Below the pieces are notes generated by a model. It was not told the origin of the DNA, did no database searches, and saw only the letters and a program-made list of their open reading frames with translations. From Candidatus Peribacteria bacterium (GTDB lineage: Bacteria > Patescibacteriota > Gracilibacteria > Peribacterales > Peribacteraceae): a stretch of 64,000 nucleotides of DNA. The stretch is from the NCBI GenBank assembly GCA_020632295.1, contig JACKFU010000001.1, forward strand, positions 62,001-126,000, read 5' to 3'. Shown piece after piece: positions 7,918 to 16,940 of the stretch (the first letter of the stretch is position 1; the number at the start of each line of letters is the position of its first letter). The translations under genes and the position numbers were made by a program.

Positions 7918-9748
7918 TCGCCCTCTCCTTCACCATCTCCATCGTCTCTTCATCCAGCTGCACTCCGGTGAACCCGGCCTTGCGCTTTGCCTGCTTAAGG
8001 TAGTACCACGCATGTGGCCAGTCTTCTTTTGTCATTGATACTTGTGAGAGACCAATGGAGATGAGGTAATTGTTCGGCTGTATCGCTCGCGCATCTTCTA
8101 ACAATTTCTCTGCAGGTTCGTACGCACCAAGTAATGTATAGAGCCGTGCTAGGTAGAGCCGCGCTTTAATGCCATCAGGCCGTAAAACGATCATCTCGTT
8201 TAGCTCGTTTTGTAACTGACTGAATTCCTCTTTCTTTATCTCCCCTGGCAGAATCTGCCGACTGAGCATCTTCGGTGTTACATACTTTATTACCCTTTCC
8301 TCTTTCTTATAGACCGCAACCCAGTCATCGAGATACACAAGACCCCAGTCATCAAGACGATCAAGAAGGTCGGTGTAGGGTAAGGGATTTTGCTCTGCTT
8401 GTGGTGCATAGTAGATAATTGCAAGCTTGAAACCATACTCTGCTTCCAGTTCTCGCCAAACAGACTCTTCCACCCCTGCATTCGTCGCCTGGACGAGGAA
8501 GTCGTAGCCGTAATCGATATTACGACCGTCGATGAAGACTTTGCGTTTGGGATACCCGCGATAGATGAGCTCTCCGCCTATGTTGTAATTGTTGAATATC
8601 GGCCCCTCTAGATGCTGCGACTCAATGAATGCATAGGCGCCACGACCGGGCTCAAATAGTCCGATGCCAAAGAGATGGTCAATACGGTTGATGTCATAGG
8701 TACGGATGTGGGCGTAATAGAGGGTACAGAGGGTGCAGAGGATGCAGAGGATGCAGAAGAGTTTGACGTTCTTATAGACTTTGTCGAGGAGTTGATTCCA
8801 CTGCTTGTTATATTTGAGTTGGTAGATGGTGATAGCAAGTGCGGCGATGATAAACAGAGCTTCATGGCGCACTGCCTGGCGTGAGAGGTACCCGAGTCCG
8901 AGGAGAACGAGTCCGCTGAAGACGATATTTCTACGCGTCGTGATGAGTGCGGCAAGGGAAGCAACCCAAAGAACTAGTGTGTGCTGCAAATAGATGTTGC
9001 CTGCTGCCGGTTGCCATTCGCTAATACTTCGTGCAGTCTTATCGGTAAGAAGAGTAATAATGTAGCTGATGTTTCCTGTACCACTTGGCGTAAGGAGTAA
9101 TGCTATAAACATGGCTACCATAAGGGCTAATAGCCATTTCCATTCACTTGTTTTTCGTGCTCCAGAAATCAGTCTTTGCACAACAAGAGCACCGACGACC
9201 GCAATGCCAATAAGGGACGCTGCACCATGGAGATTGCTCCACAGCATAATGCCGACTGGCAGGTAGAGAAGGATACGTTTTCGCTTCGAAGCATCTACTT
9301 CCAAATAGACAATACACAGACACGTGATGATACTGAAAAAGAGGAATGAAAAGAGCTGTGGCCTATCGGTGAATGCAGGTCTTGCCCCAACGGTAGCCAG
9401 TACAGCAAGTGTGCCGTTGACCCACATGTTCTTACGATGGAGAAGTACCGGAACACTGAATACCAAAAGCATGATGAGTATGCGCAGCACCGTGATACCA
9501 ATCACTCCATCAACGTCCCAGACCAGCGACAGAAGAACCTGCGCCAACCACTCATGATTGGCAAGATACGGTAGGCCTTCGCGTGTATACGCAAAGGGAT
9601 CTATGGTTATCCATCCGCTCTCCCGAAACACCTGACCAGCTTTGATGTGCCACCAGAAATCGGTATTTCCTACCTTGAACCAGCCTATATACATAATGAG
9701 TAGGACGTATGCCGCAATCGGAAGCCAGAACTGGAGTTTTTTTGTCAC
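7907..9748 (-). CDS. Polytopic membrane protein with C-terminal TPR region (GT-C-like)
   Basis: 613 residues starting with a GTG that overlaps the purB stop (GTGA), so it is translated after purB. About 10-11 membrane segments span residues 7-340. The first periplasmic loop contains FWWHIKAGQVF and HEWLAQV, an arrangement common to GT-C-type or DUF polytopic proteins of CPR bacteria. A soluble part follows (NNYNIGGELIYRGYPKRKVFIDGR), then TPR-like helices (about 510-600). The membrane helix CILCILCTLCTLYY is encoded by a 9-nt tandem repeat at 8720-8760. A sugar-transferring or oligosaccharide-handling role is an inference; no acceptor can be named. Confidence 0.82.
   Translation of the reverse strand: MTKKLQFWLPIAAYVLLIMYIGWFKVGNTDFWWHIKAGQVFRESGWITIDPFAYTREGLPYLANHEWLAQVLLSLVWDVDGVIGITVLRILIMLLVFSVPVLLHRKNMWVNGTLAVLATVGARPAFTDRPQLFSFLFFSIITCLCIVYLEVDASKRKRILLYLPVGIMLWSNLHGAASLIGIAVVGALVVQRLISGARKTSEWKWLLALMVAMFIALLLTPSGTGNISYIITLLTDKTARSISEWQPAAGNIYLQHTLVLWVASLAALITTRRNIVFSGLVLLGLGYLSRQAVRHEALFIIAALAITIYQLKYNKQWNQLLDKVYKNVKLFCILCILCTLCTLYYAHIRTYDINRIDHLFGIGLFEPGRGAYAFIESQHLEGPIFNNYNIGGELIYRGYPKRKVFIDGRNIDYGYDFLVQATNAGVEESVWRELEAEYGFKLAIIYYAPQAEQNPLPYTDLLDRLDDWGLVYLDDWVAVYKKEERVIKYVTPKMLSRQILPGEIKKEEFSQLQNELNEMIVLRPDGIKARLYLARLYTLLGAYEPAEKLLEDARAIQPNNYLISIGLSQVSMTKEDWPHAWYYLKQAKRKAGFTGVQLDEETMEMVKERATTQ
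8720..8760 (-). repeat. 9-nt tandem repeat inside a coding region
   Basis: Four and a half units of GAGGRTRCA (plus-strand reading). The period is three codons, so the frame is kept and the product is the tripeptide-periodic helix CILCILCTLCTL. The same word family occurs in the S17, L24 and L29 tails. Confidence 0.85.
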
Positions 9749-11055
9749 GCTGCCAGTTTTAACAAGTTCTTCTTATCCCCTTCAGGAATCTTGAGCGTCT
9801 CTATAAATGCTCTGAGATCTGCCTTGGTGACAGATGATCCTCGCGTCAGTTCTTTCATCTTCTCGTAGGCATTTGGTACGCCGTTTTTGCGAAGCACAGT
9901 TTGAATGGCTTCTGCAATAAGTTCGGGATGGGCATCCAATTCTTCTTGAATAACTTTTTTATTCACCGATAGCTTTCCGATTCCCTTCTTGAGAGAAGAA
10001 AGCGCAAGAATGTGGTATCCAAAAGCAACGCCGATACTGCGTTGCACCGTGGAGTCGGAGAGATCTCGCTGCAATCTGCTGATAGGAAGCTTGAGCGCAA
10101 AGTGATCGAAGAGTGCGCTTGCAAGACCCAGGTTTCCTTCCGCATTTTCAAAATCTATCGGGTTTACTTTGTGTGGCATGGTGGATGAACCGACTTCACC
10201 TTTAATCACTTTCTGCCCGAATACTCCTCGAGAAATGTAACTCCAAATGTCTCTTGAGAAATCGATACCAATGGTATTAAACCGCACCATGATGTGACTT
10301 AGCTCTGCAATGTCATCGTGCGGGTTAATCTGCGTCGTGTTTTTAAGGGGAATAAGCCCAAGACTCTTCATAAACTTCGACCCAAACGCCTCCCACTTCA
10401 GCGTCGGATACGCCGCTTTTTGTGCACTGTAGTTCCCTACTGCACTACCAAACTTTCCCTGCATACGAAACGCTTTAAGCCCTGTAAGCTGACGACTGAG
10501 ACGGTCGACAAATACCATCATCTCCTTCCCAAGAGTGGTTGGAGTTGCAGGTTGACCATGGGTCAGGCTTACCATGCGAAGAGTTGCAGTGGCAGATGCA
10601 AGTTTCTTGATGTCTGCAATGAGTGCTGCTTGCTGCGGAATGATACTGTCTTTGAGTGCACGAGAAATCATCAGCCCATAGGCAAGGTTATTGACATCCT
10701 CCGATGTCAGACCAAAGTGAATAAATTCAATGTGCTTTTTGAGACCGCTCATGCTGGCAACCTTCTTTTTGAGATAGTACTCGACTGCTTTCACGTCGTG
10801 ATTTGTGGTTTTTTCTATCGTCTTTATCTCTGCTGCTTCTTTCTCGGTAAACCCACTGATAAGAGCTACAAGAGCCTTTTCTTGTTTGGCATTCACTCGT
10901 GGCAGCTCTTTCACTCCGGCATCTTTGCTCAGTGCAATGAAGTACCGCACCTCCACCTCGAGACGTGCTTTGTTGAGTGCCTCTTCGCTAAAATACGACG
11001 CCAACGATTCTACTTTTGATCGGTAGCGGCCGTCGAGCGGACTCAAAGCTTGCAC
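9745..11055 (-). CDS. purB: Adenylosuccinate lyase
   Basis: Cleaves SAICAR to AICAR and adenylosuccinate to AMP, both with release of fumarate. 436 residues, normal for the family. Visible are the opening ALSPLDGRYRSKV, the TSEDVNNLAYGLM segment, SLTHGQPATPTTLGKE, and the fumarase/aspartase superfamily signature SSTMPHKVNPIDFENAEGN with its catalytic Ser loop. The start is GTG at 11055: TACAAT (11062-11067) ends 6 nt upstream, predicting a leaderless message. The downstream membrane-protein gene overlaps by four bases. purC lies elsewhere in the window, so at least two late purine steps are encoded here. Confidence 0.97.
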   Translation of the reverse strand: MQALSPLDGRYRSKVESLASYFSEEALNKARLEVEVRYFIALSKDAGVKELPRVNAKQEKALVALISGFTEKEAAEIKTIEKTTNHDVKAVEYYLKKKVASMSGLKKHIEFIHFGLTSEDVNNLAYGLMISRALKDSIIPQQAALIADIKKLASATATLRMVSLTHGQPATPTTLGKEMMVFVDRLSRQLTGLKAFRMQGKFGSAVGNYSAQKAAYPTLKWEAFGSKFMKSLGLIPLKNTTQINPHDDIAELSHIMVRFNTIGIDFSRDIWSYISRGVFGQKVIKGEVGSSTMPHKVNPIDFENAEGNLGLASALFDHFALKLPISRLQRDLSDSTVQRSIGVAFGYHILALSSLKKGIGKLSVNKKVIQEELDAHPELIAEAIQTVLRKNGVPNAYEKMKELTRGSSVTKADLRAFIETLKIPEGDKKNLLKLAA

Positions 11056-11061
11056 AGTCTT

Positions 11062-11067
11062 ATTGTA
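11062..11067 (-). promoter_or_regulatory. -10 box (TACAAT) of purB
   Basis: TACAAT on the minus strand, exactly 6 nt before the GTG start. The -35 position (TTTCAG, 11085-11090) falls inside the heptamer repeat and is a weak match. Confidence 0.6.
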
Positions 11068-11079
11068 GAGCGAAGAGTT

Positions 11080-11133
11080 GAAAGCTGAAAGCTGAAATAC
11101 CTGTGTTATATCTTAGCTTTTAGCTCTTAGCTT
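11080..11133. repeat. 7-nt tandem repeats at the ftsH/purB junction
   Basis: GAAAGCT x2 plus a degenerate third unit at 11080-11100, then TTAGCTT, TTAGCTC, TTAGCTT at 11113-11133. The second block supplies the last residues and the stop codon of FtsH; the first block lies where the purB -35 should be. Confidence 0.85.
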
Positions 11134-12982
11134 TTCTCTTCTTTCCTGCAAAAATCTCGATGAATTCCTCTTCGCTCATGGTTTCTGTCTTGAGGAGTAT
11201 TGTCGTAAGCTTCTCGAGTTTTGCTTTGTGCTTTTTCAGCATGCCAAGCGCACGAGCATACTGCTTCTCGATAGTCTCTTTTACGAATTCATCAATGTGA
11301 CGAGCAAGTTCTTCACTGTAGTTTCTGGTAGTCATGGGGTCGACACCCAGGAACATCGTCCCCTGCTTTTCACCATAGGTAACCATACCAAGGTCATCAT
11401 CTCCCATGCCGTAGCGCATTGCCATGCCACGAGCGATTGCAGATGCACGTTCTAAGTCGTTACTGGCTCCCGTTGTAATTTCTCCAAATACCATCGCTTC
11501 TGCCGCACGACCACCTAGTAGTCCGCAAATTTCATCAAGGAACTTCGCCTTACTTGTTGTGTACTGGTCTTCCTGGGGAAGGAACCACGTGACCCCGAGT
11601 GCTCCTCCACGAGAGACAATGGATATTTTGTGGAGTGCATCACTTTCTGGGCAGAGGTATCCGACAATCGCATGACCCATCTCGTGGTAGGCAGTAATCT
11701 GTTTCTCTTTCTCACTGAGTTTGCGTGAGCGCTTCTCTGGACCGAGTGCGACTTTCTCGACAGCATCGTCCATATCTTGCTGGGTGACGCCTTTGTGTTT
11801 TCGCTTCGCTGCAAAAATGGCAGCCTCGTTCATAATGTTTTCGAGGTCTGCACCTGCAAGACCTACTGTTTTTTTGGCAATGGCTCTGTAATCAACTTTA
11901 GTATCCATCTTCTTATTTTGTGCATGGACTTCCAAAATCTTTTCTCTTGCCTCAAGATCGGGCTTATCAATAAAGATGCGACGGTCAAAACGACCAGGGC
12001 GAAGTAGTGCTCTATCCAGCACATCCGGACGGTTGGTTGCAGCCATGACGATGACATTGGTGTCCTGCTCGAATCCATCCATTTCGGTAAGAATTTGGTT
12101 AAGAGTCTGCTCACGTTCATCATGTCCACCACCAAAGCCTGCGCCGCCACGCTGGCGGCCGACGGCATCAATTTCATCAATAAAGATGATGCACGGTGCA
12201 TTGCGCTTGGCTTTCGCAAACAAATCACGCACACGGCTGGCACCGACACCGACAAACATCTCCACGAACTCTGAACCAGCAATGGAAAAGAACGGTACCC
12301 CTGCTTCACCGGCAACGGCACGAGCGAGCAGTGTCTTACCCGTACCCGGTGCACCGACAAGCAGTACACCCTTAGGAATTTTTGCGCCGATGCTGGTGTA
12401 CTTTTTGGGGTTTTTTAAGAAGTCGACCACCTCAACAAGGTCTTCTTTCGCTTCCTCCATACCAGCAACATTGTTAAATCTGGTTTTTACCTGCGTTGCA
12501 TCAGCAATGCGCGCGCGGGACTTTCCAAATGACATTGCGTTACTCTGGCTGCGTGCAATGCCACGGAAGAGCCAAATAAGTCCTCCGATAACAAGGATAA
12601 GGAAGAGAATATCTGGGAGTACCGATAGGAGCATGTTCTGCGCCTCACGGTTTTCTACCTCAACAATAGTTGTATTGTTTGGATCATTCCATCCGAGCTG
12701 TGAAACCGTATCCATCCCCTCTTTATAGGACTGCAATACTGCTCCGGTTATGGTCGTTACAAATACCTTATTGTCACGCACGCGAATCTTACTAAATGCT
12801 CCTGCGTTATACCCACGGGTAATTTCGCTGATACTGACTTCTGGGGCGTTTGTAAATTCTTTATCACCGATACGTTCGGGGTTTGTCAGGGAAAAGAGTG
12901 ACATGATCACGAGTGCTCCAAAGAGAAGGAGGCTTAAAAGCCAACTACGATTTTTCGGTGGTCGGGTGCGTGCAGGAGCCAT
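11120..12982 (-). CDS. ftsH: ATP-dependent zinc metalloprotease FtsH
   Basis: Membrane-anchored AAA+ protease that degrades misfolded membrane proteins and some regulators. 620 residues from ATG 12982 (MAPARTRPPKNRS). Two membrane segments (about 14-34 and 117-140) bracket the extracytoplasmic domain. The AAA module has Walker A GAPGTGKT, Walker B IIFIDEIDA, and the second region of homology ending in RPGRFDR. The zinc site HEMGH is present, with the downstream acidic ligand region. The C-terminus KKRKAKS and its stop are written by the heptamer repeat. A longer frame up to 13120 exists but would run through the divergent promoter region; ATG 12982 follows TATCCT (12993-12998) by 10 nt. Confidence 0.98.
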   Translation of the reverse strand: MAPARTRPPKNRSWLLSLLLFGALVIMSLFSLTNPERIGDKEFTNAPEVSISEITRGYNAGAFSKIRVRDNKVFVTTITGAVLQSYKEGMDTVSQLGWNDPNNTTIVEVENREAQNMLLSVLPDILFLILVIGGLIWLFRGIARSQSNAMSFGKSRARIADATQVKTRFNNVAGMEEAKEDLVEVVDFLKNPKKYTSIGAKIPKGVLLVGAPGTGKTLLARAVAGEAGVPFFSIAGSEFVEMFVGVGASRVRDLFAKAKRNAPCIIFIDEIDAVGRQRGGAGFGGGHDEREQTLNQILTEMDGFEQDTNVIVMAATNRPDVLDRALLRPGRFDRRIFIDKPDLEAREKILEVHAQNKKMDTKVDYRAIAKKTVGLAGADLENIMNEAAIFAAKRKHKGVTQQDMDDAVEKVALGPEKRSRKLSEKEKQITAYHEMGHAIVGYLCPESDALHKISIVSRGGALGVTWFLPQEDQYTTSKAKFLDEICGLLGGRAAEAMVFGEITTGASNDLERASAIARGMAMRYGMGDDDLGMVTYGEKQGTMFLGVDPMTTRNYSEELARHIDEFVKETIEKQYARALGMLKKHKAKLEKLTTILLKTETMSEEEFIEIFAGKKRKAKS

Positions 12983-13058
12983 ATGGGCATATAGGATAGT
13001 GATTGAAAGCGGCAGAGTCACTCGTTTTTTAGAAGAATATTCGCTATCATCGCACCCT
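12983..13058. promoter_or_regulatory. Divergent ftsH / GT39 promoter region
   Basis: The 76-nt spacer holds TATCCT on the minus strand (12993-12998), 10 nt before the ftsH ATG, and TATCAT on the plus strand (13045-13050), 8 nt before the GTG of the glycosyltransferase gene. No clear -35 on either side. Confidence 0.5.
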
Positions 13059-14558
13059 GTGAGTACTCGCACATCTTCTTCGGCAAATACTGCGTCTTTC
13101 TGGCTCGGCGCGCTCCTCATGCTATTTGCGTTCTTTACGTACTTTTGGAACTACACAAATCCACCCTACCTCTACTGGGACGAGAACTACCACATCGCCT
13201 CTGCACAAAAGTACTTAAACGGTGTGTACTTTATGGAACCGCATCCACCACTTGGGAAAATGCTCATTGCTGCAGGCGAAGCACTGATAAATGCTAACGA
13301 TGAAGATGACCAATTTATCGGAACAGACTACGCAAAAGAGCTTCCAGCCGGGTTCTCGTTTAAGGGGTACCGATTCTTTCCTGTGGTGCTTGGGTGGCTT
13401 ATTGCGCCTCTTCTGTATTTGATTTTTCTCCTGATAACCCGTAAGCCCATCTGGGCATTCTTGCTGAGTTTCTTATATGTGTTTGATAATGCGCTCATCA
13501 CACATAGTAGAGCAGCGATGCTGGATTCCACGATGCTCTTTTTCTGTGTGGGGATGATTGCACTCTATTATCTCCTCTTGAAGCACAAAAATAACAAAAA
13601 CACGTTCCCACTTTTTAGTCTCCTCTTTGGCGCTTGCTTTGCCTGCGCCATGGCAACGAAAGCGCTAGCACTGATTATGGTGTTACTTGTTCCAATGATT
13701 CTATTGGCATTAAAGAAAAACTTTCATCTTATTAGTCAGTTCCTCGCCTTATCTATCGGCGCATTCCTCATTGTCTACATCGGAATTTGGCAAGCGCACT
13801 TTATGATGGGGACACGTATTATTTCATCGCTACCAGATGATGGGTACTACCAAGCATCGGATGAATACAAAGCACTGTTGCAGCGGGGAGAAGTCCATCT
13901 GCCAATCATGATACGCGATAACCTCGCCTTCCTGACGCACTACAGTAAAGGTGTGCCTACTCTCAATCTCTGTAAATCGGATGAAAACGGCTCTCCTTTC
14001 TACTATTGGCCACTTGGAGCACGATCCATTAACTACCGTTGGGAAACACCAAATGGTGCTGTCTACAAGTACATTACCCTCCAGGTAAATCCTGTTGTAT
14101 GGGGGATAGCACTTGTGAGTTTGATTGCGACGTTTGCGTTGCTTCTTGGCTCCGTGCTTCTTCCTGGTGCAAAGCCACTCACCTATAGAAATGAACTACT
14201 GTTTTGGTTTGGTATGTGGACTTCGTACATGATTGCCATTAGTCAGATCGACCGCGTCATGTACCTTTACCACTACTTTATTCCCCTGATCTTTAGTTTT
14301 ATGTTGGTTGCATATGTCTTCATGGAACTGAGTCAGCTTGGCGTATTGAAACTCAGTGAGTCGAAAAAAAACTGGATACTGCTCTGTGGTGGTGTGTGCA
14401 TTGTTATTGGTTTCCAATTCTTTCGACCATTATCGTATTACGAACCAATGAGTGATGCCGCATTCCGCAAACGTATGCTTCTTCCCCTTTGGAACCTGCG
14501 CTGTGTTCATTGCGAGGAAGTGCGATCGATAGCAACACCGATACTTTGTGACAATTAA
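13059..14558 (+). CDS. GT39-like polyprenyl-phosphate-mannose protein mannosyltransferase (PMT family)
   Basis: About 499 residues with roughly ten membrane segments. The first extracytoplasmic loop reads YLYWDENYHIASAQKYLNG and EPHPPLGKMLIAAGE, matching the PMT/GT39 pattern of an acidic D-E pair followed by HPPLGK. The C-terminal part (PFYYWPLGARSINYRWE, IDRVMYLYHYFIPL) resembles the PMT_4TMC domain. Such enzymes move mannose, or a related sugar, from polyprenyl phosphate to Ser/Thr of exported proteins. The GTG start at 13059 is chosen because TATCAT ends 8 nt upstream; an upstream GTG at 12999 cannot be excluded. Sugar and acceptor are inferred. Confidence 0.85.
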   Translation: MSTRTSSSANTASFWLGALLMLFAFFTYFWNYTNPPYLYWDENYHIASAQKYLNGVYFMEPHPPLGKMLIAAGEALINANDEDDQFIGTDYAKELPAGFSFKGYRFFPVVLGWLIAPLLYLIFLLITRKPIWAFLLSFLYVFDNALITHSRAAMLDSTMLFFCVGMIALYYLLLKHKNNKNTFPLFSLLFGACFACAMATKALALIMVLLVPMILLALKKNFHLISQFLALSIGAFLIVYIGIWQAHFMMGTRIISSLPDDGYYQASDEYKALLQRGEVHLPIMIRDNLAFLTHYSKGVPTLNLCKSDENGSPFYYWPLGARSINYRWETPNGAVYKYITLQVNPVVWGIALVSLIATFALLLGSVLLPGAKPLTYRNELLFWFGMWTSYMIAISQIDRVMYLYHYFIPLIFSFMLVAYVFMELSQLGVLKLSESKKNWILLCGGVCIVIGFQFFRPLSYYEPMSDAAFRKRMLLPLWNLRCVHCEEVRSIATPILCDN

Positions 14559-14601
14559 GTGTTTCCTGTAGTATTCCACTACCCTTTCTCTCGTACCCAT
14601 T

Positions 14602-15879
14602 TTGGTCGTTCGTACGTTCTTCAATCCTCTGCTGCTTATTCTCTGTCTCGCGTTTGCCGTGCGCATTGGACTCAGCTGGCATCCAGGATATGGGTTTGAT
14701 ATCGGTGTGTATCAAGGATGGGCGCGTAGCGCTGTAGAGCTTGGCATGGCAGAGTCGTACCTCACGCAAGTTGGCGGAAATATGACACCAGACTATCCGC
14801 CTCTCTCTATTATGATGCTCACAGGATTTGGACATGTGTATAAGCTGCTGTTTCACGAATTTGATCTCTCGTCAGTCACATTCCGTATGTACATCAAGTT
14901 GCCAGCAATGTTTACTGATGTTCTTATCTGTACGCTGCTCTATTTTCTCTGTAAGCGCTGGAAGAACAGTACGCGTATTGGCCTGCTTGCTGCGCTTGCC
15001 TATGCCCTCAACCCTGCTGCCATTTACGATAGCGCTATCTGGGGGCAAACAGACTGCATCTATAGCTTCTTTCTGCTCGCTGCTGTTGCTGCATGGTCTT
15101 ACGAGAAGAAAGACCTCTCTGCTGTTATGCTTGCTTGTAGCATTCTCACGAAAATGCAGGGCATTGTGCTCTACCCTCTCTTTGCCCTCCTTGTTCTACG
15201 CACATCACCGAAGGAGCTTCTGCGGTTCTGCATCGTCGGTATTACAACTGTTATTGTCGTCATGTTGCCCTTTGCAATGGGTAATGTGCTTGAGAGCATT
15301 GCAGACGTATACTTTGGTGCCGTCGGACGGTACGGCAATGTAACAGTTGGCGCCTACAACTTCTGGTGGTCACTTCTTGCAGATAGAGGATGGCAAATAG
15401 AATCGTCCGTATCTCCCTTTGGGTACCTTCGTTATAGCCACATTGGCTTTCTTGTTTTTGGATTAGTGTACGCGTTGATCCTCTGGATATTCCACAAAGC
15501 GCTGGTACGCTCAGAGAAGACCGACGCTCTTTTTTACTGTAGTGCACTTGTCACCGCTGCCTTCTTTCTCTTTCTACCGCAAATGCATGAACGATATCTC
15601 TTCCCATTTGTTGTGCTTGGTACACCACTCATCTTCATGGGAAGGAATATTGCCATTGCCTATTGGATAATGGTGATTGCATTTACCATGAATCTTATGG
15701 GTGTTTCACCACTGACATTTATTGATAAAGCACTCTATCGAGAATTTGATTCGCTGGATGTGTTTGTGGCAACAACACAGGTGTGGATGTTTATCTACCT
15801 CGTCATTACTGCGTATGTGCGCTACGCGCCGCGCGCAGCTTGGAACGCAGGTCGAAGAGCTCTTTTATCATCCCGATAA
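14602..15879 (+). CDS. GT-C-type membrane glycosyltransferase
   Basis: About 425 residues with roughly ten hydrophobic helices. The first loop contains GFDIGVYQGWARSAVELG and TPDYPPLSIMML, the usual GT-C acidic-then-proline arrangement; SAIWGQTDCIYS supplies the WGQxD motif common in bacterial GT-C enzymes, and LPQMHERYLFPF resembles the HxRY region of mannosyltransferase-like members. The donor is expected to be a polyprenyl-phosphate sugar and the active site to face outward. The start is uncertain: the annotated codon is TTG at 14602, and the only nearby box, TAGTAT at 14569-14574, is 27 nt upstream. The 3' end overlaps the convergent GT2 gene by 74 nt. Confidence 0.82.
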   Translation: MVVRTFFNPLLLILCLAFAVRIGLSWHPGYGFDIGVYQGWARSAVELGMAESYLTQVGGNMTPDYPPLSIMMLTGFGHVYKLLFHEFDLSSVTFRMYIKLPAMFTDVLICTLLYFLCKRWKNSTRIGLLAALAYALNPAAIYDSAIWGQTDCIYSFFLLAAVAAWSYEKKDLSAVMLACSILTKMQGIVLYPLFALLVLRTSPKELLRFCIVGITTVIVVMLPFAMGNVLESIADVYFGAVGRYGNVTVGAYNFWWSLLADRGWQIESSVSPFGYLRYSHIGFLVFGLVYALILWIFHKALVRSEKTDALFYCSALVTAAFFLFLPQMHERYLFPFVVLGTPLIFMGRNIAIAYWIMVIAFTMNLMGVSPLTFIDKALYREFDSLDVFVATTQVWMFIYLVITAYVRYAPRAAWNAGRRALLSSR

Positions 15880-16516
15880 TTACACGACCGCTCCCACCAG
15901 TTGGCGTTCCTGCACGCCTAGGATAGTGTGGCACGTCTACTTGTTTCCACGTATATCCGGCTTGTTTTAAACGTAAGTATAGCTCTGTATTGAAGAATTT
16001 TTCTGTTCCATAGAGTGGTCGTATTGTTGGCCAAAGACTTTTTTTAAAAACCTTCATGCCACAATTTACATCGCGCACCCAAAGGCCAAACGTCAAAAAA
16101 ATAAGGACACCAAGAATTTTGCCAAAGAGATTGCGAATAAATGGATCTGCCCGTTTTCTTCTTCTACCAGGGACAAAATCGTATTCTGTTAAGAAAGGGA
16201 GCAGCACAGAAAGGTCACTAATGTGAAACTGACCATCGCTATCGATAAACGCAATATACTCTTTTGATGCCTTGTCGCACCCGCTGCGCACCGCAATACC
16301 GTACCCTTGATTATGCTCATGTGTCACAATGATGATGCGAGTATCGTTGCTACGCATCTTTTTTATCATCTCTCCAGAGCGATCTTTCGAGCCATCATCA
16401 ACAATAACCACCTCCCCATCGTGCTCCTCACGGTCAAACCATGCGAGTGTTTCAGTGACAGTTTGCTCAATATTCTCCTCTTCGTTAAAACAGGGATGGA
16501 TGACAGAAATGTTCAT
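15806..16516 (-). CDS. Dpm1-like family 2 glycosyltransferase (polyprenyl-phosphate sugar synthase)
   Basis: 236 residues, GT-A fold, no membrane segments apart from a hydrophobic stretch (GKILGVLIFLTFGLWV, about 133-148). Motifs run in order: SVIHPCFNEEENI, the nucleotide-binding VIVDDGSKDRS, RSGCDKASKEYIAFIDSDGQF with the metal-binding DSD, and VRDVNCGMKVFKK typical of Dpm1/GtrB-type enzymes that load a sugar onto polyprenyl phosphate. Lying beside two GT-C enzymes that need such donors, it probably supplies them. It overlaps the small membrane-protein gene upstream by ATGA. The last 24 codons lie opposite the end of the GT-C gene. The sugar is unknown. Confidence 0.9.
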   Translation of the reverse strand: MNISVIHPCFNEEENIEQTVTETLAWFDREEHDGEVVIVDDGSKDRSGEMIKKMRSNDTRIIIVTHEHNQGYGIAVRSGCDKASKEYIAFIDSDGQFHISDLSVLLPFLTEYDFVPGRRRKRADPFIRNLFGKILGVLIFLTFGLWVRDVNCGMKVFKKSLWPTIRPLYGTEKFFNTELYLRLKQAGYTWKQVDVPHYPRRAGTPTGGSGRVIIGMIKELFDLRSKLRAARSAHTQ

Positions 16517-16914
16517 TCCACTGGTTCAAGCTGAATTGGTGCTACATCGATGATTTTATTCTCTTTCTCACTGTAGAGAATTGCTCTTTCGCGTGTCACG
16601 ATAAGAAAGTCGCCATTCTCTGCCTTGTTGTAGAAAGGGTTTCTCTCACGCAGAAGATTGATATCAATAATTGTTGCGACTGTTGGTTCAACGTCTTCAG
16701 GGATGTTGATAAGGGTGCGTACCTGCGCAATAATTCTATCTGCAATTTGTTGGTTTTCTTCCGTATTCTCCTCAAGCTGACCATCCTCCATCTGCTTTGT
16801 TAACGTGCTGAGCTGTGCAGAGATCGTCTGCCTTTTGACTTCCAGCATTCCAACAAGCCCGATGAGACCTGCAATCATGAAGACGACGAGAACACTGCGC
16901 GCTTTGTTTGCCAT
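16513..16914 (-). CDS. Small single-pass membrane protein, unknown function
   Basis: About 133 residues from ATG 16914; a GTG 6 nt earlier would sit too close to the -10 box TAAGAT (16923-16928). One N-terminal membrane helix (SVLVVFMIAGLIGLVGML) follows a short basic start. A charged helical segment (QLSTLTKQMEDGQLEENTEENQ) comes next, then a compact alpha/beta part (DFLIVTRERAILYSEKENKIIDVAP). The stop overlaps the GT2 start (ATGA), so the two are translated together, and only 26 nt separate it from the giant surface-protein gene. No family is recognised; a helper role in surface-protein glycosylation is only a guess from position. Confidence 0.75.
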   Translation of the reverse strand: MANKARSVLVVFMIAGLIGLVGMLEVKRQTISAQLSTLTKQMEDGQLEENTEENQQIADRIIAQVRTLINIPEDVEPTVATIIDINLLRERNPFYNKAENGDFLIVTRERAILYSEKENKIIDVAPIQLEPVE

Positions 16915-16922
16915 ATGCACCT

Positions 16923-16928
16923 ATCTTA
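16923..16928 (-). promoter_or_regulatory. -10 box (TAAGAT) before the small membrane-protein gene
   Basis: TAAGAT on the minus strand, 8 nt before ATG 16914, in the 26-nt gap after the giant gene. Read-through from the giant gene is also possible, as no terminator is seen. Confidence 0.4.
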
Positions 16929-16940
16929 CGAAGAATGCTG

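Noticed and set aside
10318..11019. Long plus-strand open frame (233 codons) opposite purB
   Set aside because: It is the antisense of a highly conserved purB, has no promoter or homology pattern, and its composition mirrors the purB codons.
11976..12728. 250-codon plus-strand frame opposite ftsH
   Set aside because: Antisense shadow of the AAA domain of ftsH; Arg/Ser-rich composition typical of such shadows.
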